DNA of 5,682 nucleotides from CAZAGT01 sp964484515 (GTDB lineage: Bacteria > Desulfobacterota > DSM-4660 > Desulfatiglandales > HGW-15): NCBI GenBank assembly GCA_964484515.1, contig CAZAGT010000329.1, positions 1-5,682 on the forward strand, written 5' to 3'. Each line of letters begins with the position of its first letter. The first letter of the stretch is position 1. This document shows positions 1 through 4,812 of this stretch, piece by piece. Both the position numbers and the translations under genes were made by a program. Under the pieces are notes generated by a model. The model had not been told where the DNA came from, ran no database searches, and saw nothing but the letters and a program-made list of their open reading frames with translations.

Positions 1-131
1 GCACCCTCGGCGTCTTGAATCTGCAGCATCCTCGACTTTTGCAACGTTAGGGTTATCATTTCCTGAAGCTCAGCAATGGGGACGAAGATAAGGCAGAAGG
101 GGTTAGGCCGAAGCACTGAAGAGGAGAGAAG

Positions 132-668
132 ATGTGTAGAAAAAGACAAAGGGGTTGCGCCTTTCCAGCGCTCGTTGTGCTCATGTTTCTCGGCGGGTGC
201 CTAAGCACCGGGGAATCCCGCGACGGGGTCGTAGGCACCATTGAACTTGCCTCGGATGGCGAGGAGCAGATGAACATCGAGACGTTGGAGAAGACCTGGC
301 GGGACTACCGGGTCTTCTATGTCGGCGTCGATGTTGGTACTGCCTCTGCGGTCCTCTTTGATCCCATAAATGACGGCAAAACCCTGGCAGGAACCAGAAA
401 GGCCTGGGAGGAAGGGGACCAACAGTGGGTCGAGATCAGAAAGAACAAAGACGCCAATACGGAGATGGAGATTTCAAAAGTCATCAACGCCATCAGGGGC
501 CAAAGGCACGCCCAATTCTACCCGCGGCTCTATCAGATCATCGGACCTGATGACGCCCTCTATGGGTATCTATTTACCACCTGGAATCGAGCGTTCGTCA
601 GGGGTGGTGATGGGACGTTTTCCGTCCTGGTTGGAAGCGTGCCGCCCGCCATGGAACACATACCCTAA
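132..668 (+). CDS. Predicted outer- or inner-membrane lipoprotein of unknown function
   Basis: The 178-residue product begins with a basic N-terminus (RKRQR), a hydrophobic stretch at residues 10-22 and a lipobox L20-G21-G22-C23. It should therefore be exported, cleaved by signal peptidase II and lipidated at C23. The start is supported by a purine-rich GAGGAGAG tract a few bases upstream. The mature domain has no cysteines or obvious catalytic motif. Its most distinctive parts are LFDPINDGKTL (75-85) and PRLYQIIGPDDALYGYLFT (131-149). From memory, this pairing of an 'LFDP..D...L' segment with 'PRLY.I.GPD...YGY' occurs in a family of short uncharacterised bacterial proteins, but I cannot name a family and did not search. 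The stop codon lies inside the left arm of an inverted repeat (659-701). No neighbour suggests a pathway. Being a gene and a lipoprotein is well supported; the function is unknown. Confidence 0.85.
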   Translation: MCRKRQRGCAFPALVVLMFLGGCLSTGESRDGVVGTIELASDGEEQMNIETLEKTWRDYRVFYVGVDVGTASAVLFDPINDGKTLAGTRKAWEEGDQQWVEIRKNKDANTEMEISKVINAIRGQRHAQFYPRLYQIIGPDDALYGYLFTTWNRAFVRGGDGTFSVLVGSVPPAMEHIP

Positions 669-701
669 AATTCCGTTTGTCGTATCGTTTCTCAGGGTAT
701 G
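659..701 (+). repeat. 8-bp perfect inverted repeat spanning the lipoprotein stop codon
   Basis: CATACCCT (659-666) is repeated in inverse as AGGGTATG (694-701), with a 27-base loop. The left arm overlaps the first base of the TAA stop (666-668). A transcript could fold here and end or protect the lipoprotein mRNA. The right arm is followed by CGTTCTTGG rather than a clear T-run, so this is not a standard intrinsic terminator. Confidence 0.4.
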
Positions 702-871
702 CGTTCTTGGAGTTCAGGAAATATAGGGGTCAAAAGAGGTATTGCGGCAGGGATCTTGCTTATTAGTATGCTGTGAGATGGCCTGTTATCGCTCGGAGTC
801 CGCCCAAAAAAGTTGAAGTCGGCGCATTCCGATCGAGTGTTAGCAGGTGAACCCATTCTCTCGTTGCCGCA

Positions 872-1066
872 ATGAATCCAACCGAAATCAAAGAGCTGAA
901 GGGGCTTTTTATAAACGGTATCAACGACGTCCTCGAACGTCTGGTGGATGCCGATCAACTGACCGATTTATATCCCCTCATCCGGAAGGTGGAAAGACAG
1001 TGCGATACCTTTCGGGGCGGTCTTGTCACGGTGGTGCGTAAGGCTCGTGATAACGGGTCAAAATAA
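872..1066 (+). CDS. Small hypothetical protein (64 aa), doubtful
   Basis: This ORF gives a 64-residue acidic/basic-balanced peptide without a signal sequence, membrane segment or cysteine pair. It reads like two amphipathic helices: residues 4-35, with ELKGLFINGINDVLERLVDA, and a second basic helix toward the C-terminus. That amino-acid pattern looks more like a real protein than the overlapping frame starting at GTG 847, which is rich in Ser, Arg and Gly. Against it, no Shine-Dalgarno sequence precedes ATG 872 (the upstream bases are CTCGTTGCCGCA), and an in-frame TGA at 848-850 leaves no upstream alternative start. A weak promoter-like pair (TTGCGG at 742-747, TAGTAT at 764-769, 16-base spacer) lies upstream. 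It converges with the gene at 1152-1523. I do not recognise a family. Confidence 0.4.
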   Translation: MNPTEIKELKGLFINGINDVLERLVDADQLTDLYPLIRKVERQCDTFRGGLVTVVRKARDNGSK

Positions 1067-1151
1067 TCCGACTACCGGCCTCTAAAGACCAGCAAGGGTG
1101 ATACTGCGGGCTACGCGCGGGCATCGTTGCTGCCTGGTTACCGGCAAGACG

Positions 1152-1523
1152 TCAATCTTGAGTTCGGTTCCGAGGGATGACTTTGAGGATAACGCTGTAT
1201 ACCGTGGAGCCGTCGTCAGGGTGTTCTTGATAGTAATCGTCCAAGGCATCGAGCACCTCATTGATCGTCATTCCCCCGATCTGCGTGAAGAAATCTTGCC
1301 CGACGCTCTGGGTGGCGCCAAAGATCAGCCCTGTTAGAAATCCGCCGACGAAATGATATCGGGCATTGCGATCCCAGTTTTTCCAAAGCGTGTGATCGAT
1401 CAACGGGACTTTTATGCCGCTATAGGTCCAGGGTTGTTTGGGAATGTGCCATTCCTCGGCGCGACAAGCGCCAGCAAAGAACAGGTTGAAAAACAGGCAA
1501 AAAACGAAAAGATACTTTAGCAT
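1152..1523 (-). CDS. Small exported protein of unknown function
   Basis: The open frame extends upstream to 1622, but the best start is the ATG at 1523. It is preceded by GGGAGG five bases away and begins a typical signal peptide: MLKY, then a hydrophobic core rich in F and L (residues 5-19), then AGACRA before EEW. Cleavage is probably by signal peptidase I after A22. C20 is preceded by A-G-A, a poor lipobox, so lipidation is possible but less likely. The mature part of about 100 residues has a glycine-rich hydrophobic segment YHFVGGFLTGLIFGA (56-70) and then MTINEVLDALDDYYQEHPD (85-103). The order 'YV.GF..G...G' followed by 'gvT..qv...ld.yY.e' resembles, from memory, families of small periplasmic bacterial proteins and more loosely Rap1a/Tai-type immunity proteins. 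This is weak pattern recall. The product is probably periplasmic or membrane-associated, with unknown role. Confidence 0.75.
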   Translation of the reverse strand: MLKYLFVFCLFFNLFFAGACRAEEWHIPKQPWTYSGIKVPLIDHTLWKNWDRNARYHFVGGFLTGLIFGATQSVGQDFFTQIGGMTINEVLDALDDYYQEHPDDGSTVYSVILKVIPRNRTQD

Positions 1524-1578
1524 CGAATCCTCCCTCAAGGTTTTGTGAAAGAGCAGTTTTTTTGACACCAAGCTCAAT

Positions 1579-1607
1579 ATTCGATTACTGCCAACGAGGC
1601 CAATCAA
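1579..1607 (-). promoter_or_regulatory. Candidate sigma-70-type promoter for the exported-protein gene
   Basis: Read on the minus strand, TTGATT (1607-1602) and TCGAAT (1584-1579) are separated by 17 bases. Each matches the -35 and -10 consensus at four of six positions. It lies about 55 bases upstream of ATG 1523, which also argues for that start rather than the one at 1622. The match is moderate and there is no other support. Confidence 0.3.
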
Positions 1608-1650
1608 TCCCACCCCAAACACCTAGCCCCTGACCTTAGCAAACTAATAC

Positions 1651-1779
1651 TTGACACTCTATAGACCCGAATGTTAGGAGGAAATCCGGGATAGGTCATG
1701 TCCTACTGTTGCGTTAGGCTGAGTGTCAACTTTCTTGCGAAGCACTTCTGAAGTTGTTTAGATGGGATTTGACCTATCC
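1651..1779. repeat. Two interleaved perfect inverted repeats (possible mobile-element relic or operator array)
   Basis: TTGACACTC (1651-1659) is inverted exactly as GAGTGTCAA (1721-1729). GGATAGGTCA (1689-1698) is inverted exactly as TGACCTATCC (1770-1779). The order is A-B-A'-B', so the two pairings cross and cannot both form simple hairpins. The second pair extends imperfectly: bases 1689-1706 and the reverse complement of 1762-1779 both read GGATAGGTCA, then two different bases, then TCC. Such arms could be terminal repeats of a decayed insertion element or of a MITE-like remnant, or paired binding sites. No transposase frame and no target duplication are visible. Confidence 0.5.
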
Positions 1780-1789
1780 TATTATTTTG

Positions 1790-1980
1790 GCCTGAGTCTG
1801 CCAAGCGTTTAACCGAAAGCTCTCGGCGCAAAGCCGTGGACCGCTGCCCCACGACCCAGGTCTTCAGTTGACTTCACGAACGCCTGTCTTAATATTGGAG
1901 TGAGCTACTCACTTGCTCCTTTCTAGAGCCCCCGAAGTGGTTTGGTTGCCTCCTTCCATTTTTGGGGGTTTCTTTTTGTT
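1790..1980 (+). ncRNA. Candidate structured RNA or riboswitch-like leader ending in a terminator
   Basis: A -10-like TATTAT (1780-1785) is followed by a run of possible helices: CCGA/TCGG (1813-1816 with 1823-1826), the single-stranded-looking GCAAAGCC (1828-1835), CGTGG/CCACG (1835-1839 with 1849-1853), GACC/GGTC (1853-1856 with 1859-1862), AGTGAG/CTCACT with a three-base loop (1899-1913), and a terminator-like hairpin (1929-1980). A small hairpin followed by GCAAAGCC and a second GG-containing stem recalls the conserved core of cyclic-di-GMP-I (GEMM) riboswitches. However, the usual GNRA loop with its receptor and the downstream GGG segment are not evident. A stand-alone small RNA of about 190 bases is an equal possibility. 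The assignment is tentative; only the hairpins are seen directly. Confidence 0.33.
1929..1980 (+). terminator. Probable intrinsic terminator
   Basis: The left arm CCCCCGAAGTGG (1929-1940) pairs with the right arm CCATTTTTGGGGG (1956-1968). CCCCC/GGGGG and TGG/CCA are exact, and A-T and G-T pairs lie between them with one extra base on the right. The right arm is followed at once by TTTCTTTTTGTT (1969-1980), the T-rich tail expected of rho-independent termination on the plus strand. No protein gene on this strand lies just upstream, which is the main reason to suspect a non-coding transcript. Confidence 0.6.
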
Positions 1981-1982
1981 GT

Positions 1983-2017
1983 TATCCTCACCTTCTCGGG
2001 AGGATAGACAGAAGGTG
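1983..2017 (+). repeat. Overlapping alternative hairpin arms (pseudoknot-like)
   Basis: TATCCTC (1983-1989) is complementary to GAGGATA (2000-2006), making a 7-bp stem with a 10-base loop. The loop bases CACCTTCT (1989-1996) are also exactly complementary to AGAAGGTG (2010-2017). The two helices are interleaved, so they would form either mutually exclusive hairpins or a tight H-type pseudoknot. The very short connecting loops favour mutual exclusion. It begins immediately after the terminator's T-tract. Confidence 0.45.
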
Positions 2018-2086
2018 GAAGGTGAAAAATTGCAGGTCGAAGGTCTTCCAAGGTTTGGTCACGCAGGGCTCTGGACATTTGAGTTG

Positions 2087-2129
2087 GTTTAAATACTTCA
2101 GCCTTCGTTCTTCAACCTAAATACCTGAG
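2087..2129. repeat. Imperfect direct repeat TAAATAC, 28 bases apart
   Basis: Bases 2087-2101 (GTTTAAATACTTCAG) and 2115-2129 (ACCTAAATACCTGAG) share TAAATAC and a following T-AG pattern. They could be tandem protein-binding sites upstream of the response regulator. The spacing is not one I associate with a specific OmpR-family regulator. Confidence 0.25.
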
Positions 2130-2201
2130 TAGTTTCCTTCCCCACTTCCTAGCATCGGACTATCGAGAACGGACACCGCGTGCCGAAGGGCCCCTATTCT
2201 C

Positions 2202-2229
2202 TTGATGCGATTTTGAGCATCGTGATAAA
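2202..2229 (+). promoter_or_regulatory. Candidate promoter of the response-regulator gene with an embedded inverted repeat
   Basis: TTGATG (2202-2207) and GATAAA (2224-2229) are spaced by 16 bases and sit about 35 bases before ATG 2265. Each matches the sigma-70 consensus at four positions. GATGC (2204-2208) and GCATC (2217-2221) form an exact 5-bp inverted repeat overlapping the spacer, which would suit an operator. Autoregulation by the downstream regulator is typical for this family but is inferred here. Confidence 0.4.
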
Positions 2230-2264
2230 CTCCCGAAGACTGTGAGCTAACCAGAAGGATCAAC

Positions 2265-2942
2265 ATGCGAATTCTCCTCATCGAAGACGATCTGAAGATC
2301 GCCTCTTTTATTATCAAAGGCCTCAAGGAGGCCGGGTTTGCCGTCGATCACGCCAACGATGGTGAGCGGGGGCTCGATTTGGCCGTAACAGAACCCTACG
2401 ACGCGGCGATTATCGATATCATGCTGCCGAAACGGGATGGGTTGTCGGTCGTGGAGCAGATGCGGCAAGAAAAACTGAACACTCCCGTTTTGATCCTCAG
2501 CGCTAGAGGATCGGTTGAAGACCGGGTCAAGGGACTCCAAACCGGGGGTGATGATTACCTGACAAAACCCTTCGCCTTCTCGGAGCTGCTGGCCCGGGTG
2601 CAAGCGCTGATTCGAAGAGCCAGCGGCATTACCGAGCCGACCAAGCTCGTGGTGGAAGACTGTTCCATGAATTTGTTGACCCGCGAGGTGATCCGAGCGG
2701 GGAAGAAGATCGAGCTCCAGCCCCTGGAGTTCTCCCTGCTCGAATATCTGATGCGGAACGCCGATAGGGTGGTATCCAAGACGATGATCATGGAACACGT
2801 CTGGGACTACCATTTCGACCCCCAGACCAACGTCGTGGAGGCCAGGATCTCTAGATTACGTGACAAGGTCGACAAGGGATTCCCGACGAAGCTGATTCAC
2901 ACGGTGAGGGGTGTGGGATACGTCCTCCGTGCATCCCCATAG
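2265..2942 (+). CDS. OmpR/PhoB-family two-component response regulator (CusR/CopR-like)
   Basis: This 225-residue protein has the usual length and two-domain layout of the family: a receiver domain (about 2-118) and a winged-helix DNA-binding domain (about 128-222). The receiver keeps the acidic metal-binding pair E7-D8, the phosphoacceptor D51 in IIDIMLP, the switch Ser S79 and the conserved K101 in KPF. The effector domain shows LQPLEFSLLEYLMRN (151-165), the HVWDYHFDPQTNVVEARISRLR segment (178-199, with the recognition helix) and the closing TVRGVGYVL hairpin (213-221). The tail resembles regulators of the CusR/CopR heavy-metal group, but ligand and target genes cannot be read from sequence. 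The start follows AAGGA with a five-base spacer. The partner kinase lies downstream on the same strand after an unusually long 263-base gap. Phosphorylation at D51 should promote dimerisation and binding to tandem promoter sites. Confidence 0.95.
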   Translation: MRILLIEDDLKIASFIIKGLKEAGFAVDHANDGERGLDLAVTEPYDAAIIDIMLPKRDGLSVVEQMRQEKLNTPVLILSARGSVEDRVKGLQTGGDDYLTKPFAFSELLARVQALIRRASGITEPTKLVVEDCSMNLLTREVIRAGKKIELQPLEFSLLEYLMRNADRVVSKTMIMEHVWDYHFDPQTNVVEARISRLRDKVDKGFPTKLIHTVRGVGYVLRASP

Positions 2943-2984
2943 GGTCCATTCCGAATTGGCCCTCTTCCCCCTGACCGTCGTTCC

Positions 2985-3015
2985 CCCTTCGGGTCTGAGC
3001 CTCAGGGCCGGAGAC
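2985..3015. repeat. Palindromic intergenic repeat, copy 1 (degenerate)
   Basis: This copy reads CCCTTCGGGTCTGAGCC and continues CTCAGGGCCGGAGAC. It aligns over about 31 bases with the stronger palindrome at 3124-3154, sharing CCCTT-CGG, CTGAGC, TCA and GGCCG. Its own arms pair less well, for example GTCT with AGAC. It sits 42 bases after the response-regulator stop and has no T-tract. Confidence 0.45.
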
Positions 3016-3074
3016 CGCCAGAGACGGGCAGATCCACGGGTTCTTACCTGCTAGCTGCGCGGAGGGCTAAAGGT

Positions 3075-3085
3075 AGAAGGTGGAA
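3075..3085. repeat. Short intergenic repeat AGAAGGTGGAA, second copy
   Basis: AGAAGGTGGAA occurs here and at 2010-2020, both in non-coding DNA. In both copies A/G-rich sequence continues downstream. Eleven bases alone can recur by chance, but G/A-rich GAAGGTGGAA strings are, from memory, a familiar dispersed intergenic repeat in some environmental genomes. Confidence 0.3.
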
Positions 3086-3123
3086 AGCAAGAAACGAGCA
3101 CTTCTAAAAGGTTCTTCCTCGAA

Positions 3124-3154
3124 CCCTTTCGGCCCTGAGCTCAAGGCCGAAGGG
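3124..3154. repeat. Strong palindromic repeat between regulator and kinase, copy 2
   Basis: CCCTTTCGGCC (3124-3134) and GGCCGAAGGG (3145-3154) pair with one bulged base. The loop itself contains the palindrome TGAGCTCA (3136-3143). The whole is a near-perfect hairpin or cruciform. It is flanked by CTCGAACC on both sides (3118-3125 and 3169-3176), so it may be part of a larger dispersed element. It could stabilise or attenuate a shared transcript, lowering kinase expression relative to regulator. There is no T-run after it. Confidence 0.6.
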
Positions 3155-3205
3155 CTCGCCCCTCGAGCCTCGAACCTGAGGCTCTGGAAGCCTTGCTGAC
3201 GAAGC

Positions 3206-4669
3206 ATGAAGGTAGTCCCGATGGAATCCAGACAGATGGGCGTTTTCCGGCAACCTCTCAGGTTTCGCCATACCTTATCATTCAGATTGACCCTCTGGTA
3301 TGGAGGGATCTTTACGTTCTCTTCTTTTGTCGCCTTCCTGTTGTTCTATCTCCTCATCACCGCTGTGATCCGCGAGCGGACAGACCAGGATCTGTCAGAA
3401 CAGGTGGAAAAGTTCGCTAGACTCTTATCCACCGGCGGAATCGAGGCAATCAAGCGGGTGGCCATTGTCGAGGCGCAAGCCGCAGGGGAACGCAAGATCT
3501 TCTTCAGGCTATTGTCCCGCCGCGGCGAGGTCTTTCTCTCATCGAACATGTCCTATTGGCGAGATATTGGTGTTGAACGAAATGCTATTTCGCGCGTGCT
3601 GGCCCGGCCCGGCCTCTTGTTTGAGACAATCACGATACCGGGGCGGAAACAGAAAGTGAGAATCGTCTACGGTATGATCGGTCCCGGCGTCATACTGCAG
3701 CTTGGCCAGTCCATGGAGAATTACACGAGATTCATAGAGGCCTTTAAGAAAATCTTTGTCGCGACCATGGCCTTCCTGGTTCTTTTGGCGGTCCTGATCG
3801 GCTGGTTCATGGCCCGGCAGGCCCTGGCAGGACTAGGGGAGGTGACTCGCACGGCGCAGCGTATATCAGCCGGCGGTACTTTGCAGGAACGGGTCCCGGT
3901 GAAGCCCACGGGTGATGAAATCGATCGGTTGGCCATGATGTTTAATCAGATGTTGAACCGCATCGAGGCGCTGATGCGCGGCATCAAGGAGATGAGCGAC
4001 AATATTGCCCATGATCTCAAGAGCCCTGTCACTCGTATCAGGGGGCTTGCAGAGATCACACTGACAACGGAGACGGCCCTTGATGAGTACAAGAACATGG
4101 CAGCGAACACGGTGGAGGAATGCGATCGTCTGTTGGATATGATCAACGTGATGCTCGTCATTTCAAGAGCTGAAGCCGGAGTCGAGAGACTTCACTACGA
4201 GGAGTTGGATATGGCGGAGGTCGTTCGAGACGCGTGTGCCCTGTTTCAGCCCCTCGCAGAGGACAGGGGCATCGCGATGACCTGCGAGGCGCCGCTGCGA
4301 TGTCCTCTTCGTGGAGATGTCCGCATGATCCAGCGGATGGTTGCCAACCTTCTGGACAACGCCATAACGTATACTGAATCCGAGGGCAAGGTCCATGTGC
4401 AGCTGCGGAAAGATCAGACAGGGATGGTCACCCTAACGGTCAAAGATACGGGAATGGGGATTCCGGCAAAGGATCTGGAACACATCTTCGAGCGGTTCTA
4501 TCGTGCTGATCCCAGCCGTTCTCAAACCGGCACGGGTCTGGGTCTTAGTCTTGTCAAGGCGGTTGTCACGGCTCACGGCGGTCATATCGAAGTTGACAGC
4601 GCGGTGGATAGGGGGAGTACCTTCACGGTCTCACTCCCCTACGCTTCCAATAAAGAACCCGATAACTGA
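3206..4669 (+). CDS. Membrane sensor histidine kinase (HAMP-HisKA-HATPase), partner of the response regulator
   Basis: The 487-residue protein is a classical sensor kinase. In order it has a cytoplasmic N-terminus, transmembrane helix 1 (about 28-55), a periplasmic sensor loop (about 56-182), transmembrane helix 2 (about 183-203), a HAMP domain (about 203-257, with GDEIDRL at 236-242), and a dimerisation/phosphoacceptor domain with H269 in NIAHDLKSPVTRIRG. The ATPase domain follows, with N box N381/N385 (NLLDNA), G1 box DTGMGI (414-419), F box FERFYR (428-433) and G2 box GTGLGLSLV (442-450). It should autophosphorylate at H269 and pass phosphate to D51 of the adjacent regulator. ATG 3206 has a weak ribosome site; ATG 3221 (M6) has AAGG eight bases upstream and may be the true start. 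The residue four after H269 is Ser (DLKS), where many kinases have Thr or Asn, and the HAMP lacks the usual proline. The layout fits CusS/CopS-like kinases; the signal is unknown. Confidence 0.95.
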   Translation: MKVVPMESRQMGVFRQPLRFRHTLSFRLTLWYGGIFTFSSFVAFLLFYLLITAVIRERTDQDLSEQVEKFARLLSTGGIEAIKRVAIVEAQAAGERKIFFRLLSRRGEVFLSSNMSYWRDIGVERNAISRVLARPGLLFETITIPGRKQKVRIVYGMIGPGVILQLGQSMENYTRFIEAFKKIFVATMAFLVLLAVLIGWFMARQALAGLGEVTRTAQRISAGGTLQERVPVKPTGDEIDRLAMMFNQMLNRIEALMRGIKEMSDNIAHDLKSPVTRIRGLAEITLTTETALDEYKNMAANTVEECDRLLDMINVMLVISRAEAGVERLHYEELDMAEVVRDACALFQPLAEDRGIAMTCEAPLRCPLRGDVRMIQRMVANLLDNAITYTESEGKVHVQLRKDQTGMVTLTVKDTGMGIPAKDLEHIFERFYRADPSRSQTGTGLGLSLVKAVVTAHGGHIEVDSAVDRGSTFTVSLPYASNKEPDN

Positions 4670-4704
4670 CTCGCAAGACTTAGAGGTGATTTGGGGTTGC
4701 CGTT

Positions 4705-4747
4705 TCAACCGCACGAAAATGTGCATGTCGAAGGGCATTTCGGTTGA
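4705..4747. repeat. Nested hairpin in the spacer between two convergent genes
   Basis: TCAACCG (4705-4711) and CGGTTGA (4741-4747) are exact inverse copies, and between them GCAC (4711-4714) pairs with GTGC (4721-4724). A competing hairpin GGTTG/CAACC (4695-4699 with 4706-4710) uses the same left arm. It lies 36 bases after the kinase stop, where a terminator shared by the convergent genes would be expected. No T-run follows on either strand, so intrinsic termination is uncertain. Confidence 0.35.
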
Positions 4748-4812
4748 GAACAAGAGAGTGCTGAAATGGAAAGATTTCTGACGAGGTTTGAACACTGTCC
4801 GGTCAACCCATG

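Larger units (their letters stand above)
1524..2264. other. 741-base intergenic region without a convincing gene, rich in inverted repeats
   Basis: No frame on either strand gives a protein-like sequence with a start and ribosome-binding site here. An AGGAGG at 1676-1681 has no start codon at suitable spacing; the next ATG (1698) opens only a 17-codon frame. The region instead holds several perfect or near-perfect inverted repeats, a terminator-like hairpin and a candidate promoter, listed separately. The exported-protein gene and the response-regulator gene diverge from its two ends, so it must also hold both of their upstream control regions. Confidence 0.7.

Noticed and set aside
1..59. 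Minus-strand ATG at 59 opening a frame that runs off the left edge (MITLTLQKSR...), and a plus-strand frame ending in TAG at 48-50 (...LNLQHPRLLQR)
   Set aside because: Only about 16-20 codons are visible for either. The minus-strand ATG has AGGA almost touching it, which is too close for a ribosome site. Neither frame can be preferred without sequence to the left.
847..1041. Alternative plus-strand ORF starting at GTG 847
   Set aside because: Its composition (many Ser, Arg, Gly and Cys) looks like an out-of-frame reading, and it lacks a ribosome site. The 872 frame is more protein-like, though also uncertain.
1524..1622. Longer form of the exported protein starting at 1622 (MFGVGLIGLV...)
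   Set aside because: The internal ATG at 1523 has a strong GGGAGG ribosome site at proper spacing and begins a proper signal peptide. The extension overlaps a promoter-like sequence and would bury the signal peptide.
1651..1679. Promoter reading of TTGACA at 1651-1656
   Set aside because: The -35 match is perfect, but the position 17 bases downstream reads TTAGGA, a poor -10. The TTGACA is also part of an exact inverted repeat, which explains it as well.
2247..2813. 188-codon minus-strand ORF opposite the response regulator
   Set aside because: It is antisense to a clear OmpR-family gene with all expected motifs. Its composition (His, Gln and Pro rich) is typical of a shadow frame.
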